From Clostridiales bacterium UBA6981 (GTDB taxonomy: Bacteria; Bacillota; Clostridia; Oscillospirales; Oscillospiraceae), in assembly GCA_002450075.1 (NCBI GenBank), contig DJYJ01000032.1:1-20262 (forward strand): a DNA stretch of 20,262 nucleotides, written 5' to 3'. Positions within the stretch are counted from its first letter, which is position 1, and each line of letters starts with the position of its first letter. The translations under genes and the position numbers were made by a program. Under the pieces are notes generated by a model. That model searched no databases and was not told where the DNA came from. It saw only the letters and a program-made list of their open reading frames with translations. Below are positions 1 to 6,595 of this stretch, in pieces.

Positions 1-39
1 ACACATCATTGACAAACCTACAAAATCTGTTGCGCCGTC

Positions 40-1125
40 TCAATTTCGGGGGTTGTCCTCGGCATAGAGCGGATAGCTCCTCCCGTCCGGCAGGATAAGC
101 GCCGTGCCCAGCGGCGTGCCGTCGAGGTATAGGATCTCGTCCGTGCGCAGCTCGCCGTCGAGCCCGCGGCAGACGAACAGCCGTCCCGGCTCTGCCGTCG
201 TGGAGACAAGCGGCTCGTCAAACAGTGCCTCGCAGGCGGCGGTGCGCTGCTGCGTCTCGCCGGAGAGACCGAACAGCCGCACGCCCCAGCCGCTGCCGAG
301 ACGGATGAAGTCCGGCTCGCGCGAAACGGGAGACGCCATGCGGCGGCTCGTGCCGTCAGAGAGATCGAGCGCGCAGAGATGCCCGCCGTCGCCCTCGCGC
401 GCGAGATAATACAGCGTCTGCCCGATCACGGTCGGCGTCTCGGCCGCGGCGGCGGTCAGCGTCACGTCCGTCCGCGTCTCGGGACGGTAGAGATGCGCGC
501 GCCCGTCCGAGAGCGCGGTGTAGAAAATGCCCGCGGAGGACGCAAAGGCCCACGAGCAGCCGCCAAGCAGCGTTTCCGTCTCGCCTTCGCGCAGCGCAAG
601 CAGTGAGCCGTCCTCTAAGAGCGCGAGCAGCGCGCCGTCATAGAGCTGCAGGCTGCGGCAGCGCAGGGCGAGCTCTTCGCGCGCGTCGCCGCCGCCCGTT
701 GAGATGCTTTCGACCGTGTGCTCCCGGCCGAGATAATACAGCCGTCCGCCCATCTCCGTGAGATACTCCGCCCCGCAGTCGTCGACAAGAACGGTGCGGC
801 GGTGCAGCGTCGCATCGATCACCTCATAGCGCACAAGCGCGCAGCCGCCGTCGGCGTAATAGCCGCGGGTGTAGTAAAAGTTATCGACCAGCAGCGCGAA
901 GCGCGCGGCGTTGTGGTTGACCATCGCCTCGCTTTCGCTCTCGGAAAAGGGCGCGGAGAGCAGCGGAAAGACGGGCTCATCGATCATCGTCACCGCCTCT
1001 GCGGCGGCGGGAGCTTCCTCCGCCGGGGACGCGGCGCCCTCTCCCCGTCGCCCCGCTCCGCCGCAGGCGCAGAGCGGCGCGGCCAGCAGCAGCGCGAGCA
1101 GCGCGCAGCACAGTCTTTTTTTCAT
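40..1125 (-). CDS. Hypothetical lipoprotein, propeller-like
   Basis: I do not recognise a named family. The protein (361 residues from the chosen ATG) starts with MKKR, a hydrophobic stretch and a lipobox-like end, so Cys21 is the probable lipidated residue; the preceding L-C-A is slightly unusual at -2. The rest has recurring short units (for example GGRLYYLGRE and GQTLYYLARE, each followed by L-x-L-x-D/E-G turns), as in six- or seven-bladed propeller lipoproteins such as the DUF5050 type. That points to an extracytoplasmic binding or scaffolding role, which is inference. An in-frame upstream start would add 17 residues, but GAGGTGG lies just before the internal ATG at 1125. The gene diverges from the ribonuclease gene; promoters lie between them. 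Confidence 0.8.
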   Translation of the reverse strand: MKKRLCCALLALLLAAPLCACGGAGRRGEGAASPAEEAPAAAEAVTMIDEPVFPLLSAPFSESESEAMVNHNAARFALLVDNFYYTRGYYADGGCALVRYEVIDATLHRRTVLVDDCGAEYLTEMGGRLYYLGREHTVESISTGGGDAREELALRCRSLQLYDGALLALLEDGSLLALREGETETLLGGCSWAFASSAGIFYTALSDGRAHLYRPETRTDVTLTAAAAETPTVIGQTLYYLAREGDGGHLCALDLSDGTSRRMASPVSREPDFIRLGSGWGVRLFGLSGETQQRTAACEALFDEPLVSTTAEPGRLFVCRGLDGELRTDEILYLDGTPLGTALILPDGRSYPLYAEDNPRN

Positions 1126-1166
1126 CCCGAAGTCCACCTCTTTGCGGCGTAAACTTGTTTCGACCC

Positions 1167-1195
1167 ATTGTAGCACAGTTCGCCCCGCAAGGCAA
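1167..1195 (-). promoter_or_regulatory. Sigma-A-like promoter for the lipoprotein gene
   Basis: On the minus strand TTGCCT (1190-1195) and TACAAT (1167-1172) are separated by 17 bp. The site lies about 40 bp upstream of the chosen ATG and directly abuts the ribonuclease promoter on the other strand. Confidence 0.6.
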
Positions 1196-1224
1196 TTGCG
1201 CTTGCCGCGGCGCTGTGATAAAAT
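1196..1224 (+). promoter_or_regulatory. Sigma-A-like promoter for the ribonuclease gene
   Basis: TTGCGC (1196-1201) and TAAAAT (1219-1224) have a 17-bp spacer, about 30 bp upstream of the ATG at 1257. It is back to back with the divergent promoter, so polymerase at the two sites may interfere. Confidence 0.55.
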
Positions 1225-1256
1225 GAAAAAAACGACCCGGAAAGGACGGCGCTTCC

Positions 1257-1829
1257 ATGAAAAGCAAGCTGCGCTTCATATTGACCTTTGTTCTGATCTT
1301 CGCTCTTGTGATGCTGGTGAGCGAGGCGCTTCCGTCGTGGCTCGGCGACGCCTCCGCGCCCCCGGCCGCAACGGCGCAGATCACGGAGGAGAGCGGCGAG
1401 CTGACGCTGCTGCCCCCGGACGAGGCAGACGGGCCGCTCCCGGACGACGGACAGGCGCCGGCGAACGGCGATCAGGCGATCCCGGACGAGGACGGCGCAT
1501 ACGACAGCAAGGAAGAGCTTGCCCTTTATATCCACACTTACGGCCACCTGCCCAAAAACTTCGTCACCAAAGCCGAGGCCGAGGCCGCGGGCTGGACGGG
1601 CGGCGCGGTCGGAAAGGTGCTGCCGGGCAAGGCGATCGGCGGCAACCGCTATCACAACCGCGAGGGTCTGCTGCCGACGGCAAAGGGGCGCACCTGGACC
1701 GAGTGCGACGTCAGCAGCGTCGGTCGTTCCTCGCGCGGGCCGGAGCGGATCGTCTTTTCAAACGACGGGCTGATCTACTATACCCCCGACCATTACGAGA
1801 GCTTCGAGCTGCTCTACGGCGAGCCGTAA
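1257..1829 (+). CDS. Secreted or anchored barnase-family ribonuclease
   Basis: A guanyl-preferring RNase of the barnase (N1/T1) family. Residues 6-22 form a signal or anchor helix, 32-80 an acidic Pro/Asp/Glu-rich linker, and the last ~110 residues match mature barnase in length and motif order: LPKNFVTKAEAEAAGW, PGKAIGG, NREG, GRTWTECD, PDHYESF. By hand alignment to Bacillus barnase, catalytic Lys27, Arg59, Glu73, Arg83, Arg87 and His102 correspond to K105, R135, E149, R160, R164 and H179, so the enzyme should be active. It would cleave RNA outside the cell or on the membrane outer face. GGAAAGGA precedes the ATG. No barstar-like inhibitor gene is seen next to it or elsewhere in the window. 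The gene lies directly upstream of spo0A. Confidence 0.93.
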   Translation: MKSKLRFILTFVLIFALVMLVSEALPSWLGDASAPPAATAQITEESGELTLLPPDEADGPLPDDGQAPANGDQAIPDEDGAYDSKEELALYIHTYGHLPKNFVTKAEAEAAGWTGGAVGKVLPGKAIGGNRYHNREGLLPTAKGRTWTECDVSSVGRSSRGPERIVFSNDGLIYYTPDHYESFELLYGEP

Positions 1830-1855
1830 CGGGCAGAGCGCAGAAAGAAAAGGTT

Positions 1856-2016
1856 TTCGACAAAATTCGACACGCAGGGCAGGGAAAGTACTGGAAAATC
1901 TGTCGAACGGGATAGAAATGTTTGGAAGCTTGTAATATTATGTCAACAAGTTCTCCGCCGGATTCGACAGCATTCTGTTGTTTGAGAGTGTCAGTTATGG
2001 TAAATTACGTTCGACA
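1856..2016. promoter_or_regulatory. Cluster of five 0A boxes upstream of spo0A
   Basis: The 0A-box core TTCGACA, or its complement TGTCGAA, occurs perfectly five times: 1856-1862, 1866-1872, 1901-1907 (inverted), 1963-1969 and 2010-2016. The first two are 10 bp apart, one helical turn, as in tandem boxes at known Spo0A targets. Phosphorylated Spo0A binds TGNCGAA-type sites, so this looks like an autoregulatory region. The density in about 160 bp of otherwise GC-rich DNA is far above chance. Confidence 0.85.
1978..2006 (+). promoter_or_regulatory. Possible sigma-A promoter of spo0A
   Basis: TTGTTT (1978-1983), a 17-bp spacer and TAAATT (2001-2006). One 0A box lies just upstream of the -35 and another (2010-2016) near the predicted start of transcription. 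A sigma-H promoter may also exist in this region, but I could not identify one securely. Confidence 0.4.
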
Positions 2017-2082
2017 GACCGGTAAATTACCTGCGAAAAGTCAGGTTTGCCCCGCATATCGTATTTTGGGAGGATTACTGTT

Positions 2083-2880
2083 ATGGAAACCAAGACCCGC
2101 ATTCTCATCGCCGATGCCAACCCGGATTTTTCTTCGCTCCTGAGCGATCTCATCGCGGGGGAAAAGGATATGGAGGTCGCCGGCGCGGCCGACAACGGCG
2201 TCGACGCGCTTGCGCTGATCGCCGAGCTGAAGCCGGACGTGCTGCTGCTCGATCTGGTGCTTTCCAAGCTCGACGGGCTCGAGGTGCTGCGCCGTCTCGG
2301 CGAGACGGGCGCGCAGATGCACATCATCGTGCTCTCCGGCTTCGTGAACAACAAGGTCGTGAGCGAGTGCTCCGCGCTCGGGGCGGACTATTTCATCTCC
2401 AAGCCCTGCGACCCGGCGGCGCTCCTGTCGCGCATCCGCTCGCTCTGCGGCGGGGACCGGGGCGAGGGCACGCCTCCGGGCTATGAGCTCGCCGCCTCCC
2501 GCCAGAGCCGCAGCGACGCCGCGCTGGAGGCCACAGTCACCGACATCATCCACGAGATCGGCGTGCCCGCGCACATCAAAGGCTATCAGTATCTGCGCGA
2601 GGCGATCATTCTGACGATCCGCGACATGGACATGATCAACGCCGTCACCAAGGTGCTCTATCCCGAGGTCGCGCGCAAATACGCGACGACGCCCTCCCGC
2701 GTCGAGCGCGCCATCCGCCACGCCATCGAGGTCGCCTGGGACCGCGGGGATCTCGAGACGCTGCAGAAGTTCTTCGGCTACACCGTGAGCAATATCAAGG
2801 GAAAGCCGACGAACAGCGAGTTCATCGCGATGATCGCGGACCATCTTTCCCTCAAGCAGAAGCAGGGCACGGGGTATTGA
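2083..2880 (+). CDS. spo0A: Sporulation master regulator Spo0A
   Basis: The 265-residue protein has the size and plan of Spo0A. It has an N-terminal receiver domain (about 5-125) with acidic D11, phospho-acceptor D57 in VLLLDL and K in ISKP, a variable linker, and the C-terminal DNA-binding domain with the hallmark helix SRVERAIRHAIEVAW and the end motif GKPTNSEFIA. When phosphorylated it activates or represses early sporulation genes through 0A boxes. A TTG 12 codons upstream is also in frame, but GGGAGG sits correctly before the ATG at 2083. The preceding gene is a ribonuclease, not spoIVB, the usual upstream neighbour in many Firmicutes. Confidence 0.98.
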   Translation: METKTRILIADANPDFSSLLSDLIAGEKDMEVAGAADNGVDALALIAELKPDVLLLDLVLSKLDGLEVLRRLGETGAQMHIIVLSGFVNNKVVSECSALGADYFISKPCDPAALLSRIRSLCGGDRGEGTPPGYELAASRQSRSDAALEATVTDIIHEIGVPAHIKGYQYLREAIILTIRDMDMINAVTKVLYPEVARKYATTPSRVERAIRHAIEVAWDRGDLETLQKFFGYTVSNIKGKPTNSEFIAMIADHLSLKQKQGTGY

Positions 2881-2894
2881 AGCGTAAGCGCCGC

Positions 2895-2920
2895 AAGGGA
2901 ATTGGGACAAGTCCCTTTTT
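2895..2920 (+). terminator. Weak terminator after spo0A
   Basis: AAGGGA (2895-2900) can pair with TCCCTT (2912-2917), or GGGAC with GTCCC internally, followed by a run of Ts. It lies 15 bp after the spo0A stop. Confidence 0.45.
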
Positions 2921-2999
2921 GCGAAAAGCCAATGAACGCTATGAAAGTATGCGTGAGTATTGCCGGAAAAACCAATAAATATCTTTCGCTGAGCCAATG

Positions 3000-3052
3000 A
3001 ATTCCTCCTGTTTGTTGCCTGTCAAAAAGACCAACAAACAGGAGGAATTTTT
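3000..3052. terminator. Long perfect hairpin between spo0A and the EFR1-SDR gene
   Basis: AATTCCTCCTGTTTGTTG (3000-3017) and its exact complement (3032-3049) form an 18-bp stem with a 14-nt loop, then further Ts on the plus strand. It separates convergent genes and is best read as the main terminator for spo0A. The right arm contains AGGAGGA followed by ATGs at 3053 and 3062, so it also mimics a start site, though the frame it opens is antisense to the next gene. Confidence 0.75.
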
Positions 3053-3106
3053 ATGTTCCATATGAAGTTTGATTATCTGATTTGCGAACAGCCCAGCCGA
3101 AAAGGC

Positions 3107-4750
3107 TTATTTCTTATAGCAATTTTTGATATACTCGGCAAAGCTCGCGTCGCCGACGACGGTGTCGCCGACCATCTCCTCGGTCAGCGTCCACTTGGAG
3201 AAGCGGATGATGGCCTCCTTGCCGTTCTTCTTTTTCCTGTTGACCCAGGCCAGCACGTCGAACAGCGCGGCCGGCGCGCGGCTGATTTTGGGCTCCTTGC
3301 CGGCGGCGGCGAAGAACATCCGCGCCAGCTCCTCATAGCTCCAGGTCTCCTTGCCGCCGACATTGTAGACCTTGCCGTTGTCGCACATGTGATCGACGAT
3401 GAAGCGGGCGAAGTCCGGCGTGTCGACGACGTTGCAGTGCACCGCGCCGCTGCCCAGCAGCGTGACCTTGCCCTTTTCGATCATCGGCATGAAGACCTTG
3501 GCAATGTCGTAGAAATAGCCGCTCGGACGGAAGATGACCCAGTTGAGGCCGCTCTTTTTCAGCTCTTCCTCAAATTTGGCCTTGGCGTCGAGCATCGGGA
3601 CGGAGGGATTTCCGTCGGCCTTGAGCACGGAGATGTACGCGAAGTTCTTCACGCCCGCGCGCCTGGCCTCGGCGAGGATGTTCAGATTGCCCTGAAGGTC
3701 GACGTCGTAGCAGCTGACCTCGGCGCTGGCCTTGGTGAGCCCCACGGTGGAGATCACGAGATCCGCCCCGTCGCACATCCCGCGCAGCGTCTCGGGCTTC
3801 TGCGCGTCGGCGGCAAAGGGGGTAAAGCCCGTGCAGCCGGGCACCTCGCGCGGCGTGCGGCCGTTCGCGACGACGTCATAGCCCCGGGCCACCAGCTCGC
3901 GCAGGATGTCAAGCCCGAGATGGCCGAAGGCGCCTGCCAGAACGACTTTCATCTTTTTGTCTCCTTTCGTCTGCGGGAGAGAGGCGGTCTCCTGTACCGT
4001 AAGATTTTTCGGGAAGTGATAGCGCCGCTTGCCGGGCGTCTTGGTGCCGTACTCGATGGCCTCCTTCGGGCACGCGGAGAGACAGGCCATGCAGTGTGTG
4101 CACTGCTTGCCCCAGACGGGCCTGCCGTCCCGGAGCGTGATATTGACATAGGGACAGACCTTCGTGCACTTGCCGCAGGAGATGCAGGCGTCGGTGGCGT
4201 AAAAGCCGTCGGCCTTGACGAAATATTTATAGTACAGCTCGTTCACCGGGACCGTGCAGCCCAAAATCGCCTTGCTTGGCTGCTTTTCGGGGATGATCCC
4301 GCAGAGGGCGATGATCTCCGCCGCTTTGTCGATCACGGCGATCGCGTCCTCGACGATCTTCCGGCACTCATAGTCCTCCTTGACCGTAAAGAAGATGGGG
4401 TAGTTCGTCGGCATCCGGACGCTGGCGCTGCCGTGGTAGACCATGCCCTTTTCCTCGGCGAGCTGTTTGGCGAAATAGCCCGAGCAGCTCATCTCGCTTG
4501 CCGCGGTGAAGACAAAGAAAATGTCGCGGCTGCCCGTCAGCGGCGTGGCTTTCAGCCAGTCTCGCACGAGCCGGGGCATCTCCGCCACATACACCGGCGA
4601 GACAATGACCCAGGGCTTTTCCGAGCGGAGCGCGCTGTGGTCGTTCGCGCGGAACTTTTCCAGCAGATTCACGGCCTCGTCGCCGATGCGCTCGGCGATG
4701 CGTTTGGCGGCAAAGGCGCAGTTGCCCGTCGCCGAAAAGTATAAAATCAT
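3107..4750 (-). CDS. EFR1-type flavodoxin/ferredoxin fused to NAD(P)-binding SDR
   Basis: One uninterrupted 547-codon frame holds two modules. Residues 1-150 are flavodoxin-like, with the FMN loop motif YFSATGN at 4-10. Two 4Fe-4S motifs follow: C189-x2-C192-x2-C195-x3-C199-P and C217-x2-C220-x2-C223-x3-C227-P. This is the EFR1 arrangement (flavodoxin plus bacterial-type ferredoxin). From M267 to the end is an atypical SDR/NmrA-like domain with nucleotide-binding GAFGHLG (273-279). It is probably a cytoplasmic redox protein; the substrate is unknown. GAGGAGG precedes the first ATG. AAAGGAG also lies 9 bp before the codon for M267 (start at 3952), so the SDR may be made separately as a 281-residue protein. 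The fusion may be real or may stem from loss of the boundary between two genes. Confidence 0.85.
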   Translation of the reverse strand: MILYFSATGNCAFAAKRIAERIGDEAVNLLEKFRANDHSALRSEKPWVIVSPVYVAEMPRLVRDWLKATPLTGSRDIFFVFTAASEMSCSGYFAKQLAEEKGMVYHGSASVRMPTNYPIFFTVKEDYECRKIVEDAIAVIDKAAEIIALCGIIPEKQPSKAILGCTVPVNELYYKYFVKADGFYATDACISCGKCTKVCPYVNITLRDGRPVWGKQCTHCMACLSACPKEAIEYGTKTPGKRRYHFPKNLTVQETASLPQTKGDKKMKVVLAGAFGHLGLDILRELVARGYDVVANGRTPREVPGCTGFTPFAADAQKPETLRGMCDGADLVISTVGLTKASAEVSCYDVDLQGNLNILAEARRAGVKNFAYISVLKADGNPSVPMLDAKAKFEEELKKSGLNWVIFRPSGYFYDIAKVFMPMIEKGKVTLLGSGAVHCNVVDTPDFARFIVDHMCDNGKVYNVGGKETWSYEELARMFFAAAGKEPKISRAPAALFDVLAWVNRKKKNGKEAIIRFSKWTLTEEMVGDTVVGDASFAEYIKNCYKK

Positions 4751-4802
4751 GGGATGAAGCCTCCTCGGGGAAGTCTGTAAATATTTCCCGGTTGTTTAGA
4801 CC

Positions 4803-4830
4803 ATCATAGCACAGTTGCACGCGCTTGTAA
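4803..4830 (-). promoter_or_regulatory. Promoter for the EFR1-SDR gene
   Basis: On the minus strand TTACAA (4825-4830) and TATGAT (4803-4808) are 16 bp apart, about 50 bp upstream of the ATG at 4750. Confidence 0.5.
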
Positions 4831-4886
4831 ATCGAACGGAGAAAAACCGGGGAGGGAATCCTCCGCCGCGAGGCGGAAAAACCTCG

Positions 4887-4915
4887 TTGACAAGCGGGCG
4901 GAAAACAGGTAAGGT
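4887..4915 (+). promoter_or_regulatory. Promoter of the tricarboxylate transporter operon
   Basis: A perfect -35 TTGACA (4887-4892), 17-bp spacer and TAAGGT (4910-4915), about 70 bp before the binding-protein ATG. Confidence 0.55.
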
Positions 4916-4983
4916 AAACATGGAAAAATCCGGGGAGCGGCCGTGCGCCGCGCCCGTTTGCGAAAGAAACAGGAGCTTTGTTC

Positions 4984-6024
4984 ATGAGAAGAGTTATCCA
5001 CAGGATTGCGGCGCTTGCGCTCGCCGTGTGTCTGCTGCTCTCGCTCGCCGCCTGCGGCGCGGCGGGAAGCGGGACGGGAAAATACCCCTTCAGGACCGTC
5101 CGGATGATCGTGCCCTACGGCGCGAACGGCACGACCGACCTGGTCGGCCGCAAGCTCGGCGCGGCGCTTGAGCGCGCGCTCGGCGTCTCCGTCGTCATCG
5201 ACAACCAGCCCGGCGCCTCCGGCTCGCTCGGCTGCCGGGCGGCTCTGGATGCGCCGCGGGACGGCTCGGTGCTCCTCTTCGCGGCGGACAGTCTCGGTAC
5301 ACAGCGCGTCATGGGCATCAGCGACATGAGCTATGACGATTTTGACCCCATCTATACCGTCGCCAACGACATCAAGGTCATCGTCGTCGGGAAAAACTCG
5401 CCCTATGAGACGATCGGGGATCTGCTCGCCGCCATCGAGGCCGCGCCCAATACGGTCCAGATGGCCTATACCGGCCCCGGCGGCTCCGGCCACGTCCAGG
5501 CGCTGATCATGAACGAATTCGGCTATTACCCCGCGCTGACGGCCTATTCCTCCGGCTCGGACGGCATCATCGCCGTCATGAGCGGCCAGGTCGTCTTTAC
5601 CAACGCCAACTACTCCACCGTCGCGGACTATCTTGACGCCGGCGAGCTGCGGCTGCTGGCCGTCTGCGCGACCGAGCGCATGGAGAAATACCCCGACGTC
5701 CCCGCGCTCAGCGAGATCATGGCGGGCAGCGAGGCGCTGCTCTCGATCCCCTACACGCCGCTGAGCCTGCTGGTCGCGGGCGGCGTGCCGGAAGACGTGC
5801 AGGCCATGCTCCGCAGCGCGTGCGAGGAGGCCTTCCGCGACAGCGAATTTACGGAATTCATGGACAGCAACAGCATTGAAAAGCTCTATGAGAAATACCC
5901 CACGGTCGAGGAGACGCGTGCCTTTTACCGCGAATGGGAATCCACCGTCTGCTGGCTGATGGCCGACGCGGGGGCTACCGTTTACAGCCCCGCGGACTTC
6001 GGCATCGCGCGCCCCGCGGCCTGA
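4984..6024 (+). CDS. tctC: Tripartite tricarboxylate transporter substrate-binding lipoprotein
   Basis: A TctC/Bug-family solute-binding protein of 346 residues, usual for the family once lipidated. Residues 1-23 form a signal peptide ending in the lipobox S-L-A-A-C, so C24 should carry the lipid that holds it on the membrane outer face. The mature part begins with YPFRTVRMIVPYGANGTTD and has IDNQPGASG, both typical of the family's ligand cleft. It captures a carboxylated solute and hands it to TctA/TctB; the ligand cannot be read from sequence. The in-frame TTG at 4978 is rejected because AGGAG (4971-4975) spaces better to the ATG at 4984. It is the first gene of a tctC-tctB-tctA operon. No TctDE-type two-component pair is adjacent. 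Confidence 0.93.
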   Translation: MRRVIHRIAALALAVCLLLSLAACGAAGSGTGKYPFRTVRMIVPYGANGTTDLVGRKLGAALERALGVSVVIDNQPGASGSLGCRAALDAPRDGSVLLFAADSLGTQRVMGISDMSYDDFDPIYTVANDIKVIVVGKNSPYETIGDLLAAIEAAPNTVQMAYTGPGGSGHVQALIMNEFGYYPALTAYSSGSDGIIAVMSGQVVFTNANYSTVADYLDAGELRLLAVCATERMEKYPDVPALSEIMAGSEALLSIPYTPLSLLVAGGVPEDVQAMLRSACEEAFRDSEFTEFMDSNSIEKLYEKYPTVEETRAFYREWESTVCWLMADAGATVYSPADFGIARPAA

Positions 6025-6054
6025 GCGGGCGGGGAATATACGAACAAGACTCGC

Positions 6055-6088
6055 AGCGGGGTCCGGGACAGCTGACCCGGACCCCGCT
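6055..6088 (+). promoter_or_regulatory. Intercistronic hairpin between tctC and tctB
   Basis: AGCGGGGTCCGGG (6055-6067) and its exact complement (6076-6088) make a 13-bp, very GC-rich stem with an 8-nt loop. No T-run follows, so it is not a classical terminator. Such hairpins after a binding-protein gene often protect the upstream message or lower downstream expression; that role is inference. Confidence 0.7.
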
Positions 6089-6121
6089 CGGCACGGCGCA
6101 GGCGGAAGGGAGGGAGCCTCT

Positions 6122-6583
6122 TTGCGCGATCATCTGAACAACAAAACGGTCCGGGAGGGGCTTGCCGTCCTGACGGCAGGGCTTGCGCTCGGCGTATACA
6201 GCATCATCAGCTTCCGCCGCTCCGCGGTGCAGACCGCGTGGATCCTCTCGCCCTGGCTCTTTCCGATGCTGCTGGCCGTGTTTGCCGCGGCGCTCGGCGC
6301 CGCCCTGCTCGGCGGGGGCTGCCGCGAGACGGCCGAAAGCCGGAACGCCGACAAGCCGGACGCAAGGGGGGCGCTGCGCGTCCTTGCTGCCGCGCTCATG
6401 GTGGCGGCCTATTGCGCGCTGCTGCCGCTCCTTCACTTTTTACCCGCATCGGCGCTGTTCCTTGCGGGGATGATGCTCTTTCTCGGCGAGCGCCGATGGT
6501 GGAGCATCGCCGCCGTGGCCGTCGCCGCGCCGCTGGTGCTCTATGCGCTCTTTGCGCTCTTTCTCGGCGTGCGTCTGCCGTAA
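6122..6583 (+). CDS. tctB: Tripartite tricarboxylate transporter small membrane subunit TctB
   Basis: A 153-residue membrane protein with about four hydrophobic helices (around 14-31, 42-63, 82-112 and 125-150). Size, topology and position between the binding protein and TctA fit TctB, the small and poorly conserved subunit. It starts with TTG: GGGAGGGAG lies about 6 bp upstream, and no better ATG exists in the N-terminal part. Its TAA at 6581 overlaps the ribosome site of tctA, suggesting coupled translation. The assignment rests more on context and topology than on motifs. Confidence 0.85.
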   Translation: MRDHLNNKTVREGLAVLTAGLALGVYSIISFRRSAVQTAWILSPWLFPMLLAVFAAALGAALLGGGCRETAESRNADKPDARGALRVLAAALMVAAYCALLPLLHFLPASALFLAGMMLFLGERRWWSIAAVAVAAPLVLYALFALFLGVRLP

Positions 6584-6595
6584 GGAGGGGAAACG

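Noticed and set aside
911..1915. Plus-strand open frame overlapping the lipoprotein and RNase genes
   Set aside because: Spans two confident genes in other frames; Arg/Ala-rich, no start-site support.
2041..2997. Minus-strand open frame opposite spo0A
   Set aside because: Composition is that of a high-GC mirror frame; spo0A on the other strand is certain.
3053..4744. Long plus-strand open frame of 563 codons preceded by AGGAGGA
   Set aside because: It is antisense to the EFR1-SDR gene, whose motifs are clear; the translation has no recognisable domain and the ribosome-like site belongs to a hairpin.
4862..4877. Hairpin TCCGCC-GCGA-GGCGGA before the transporter promoter
   Set aside because: Only 6 bp, no T-run on either strand and upstream of the promoter; no role can be supported.
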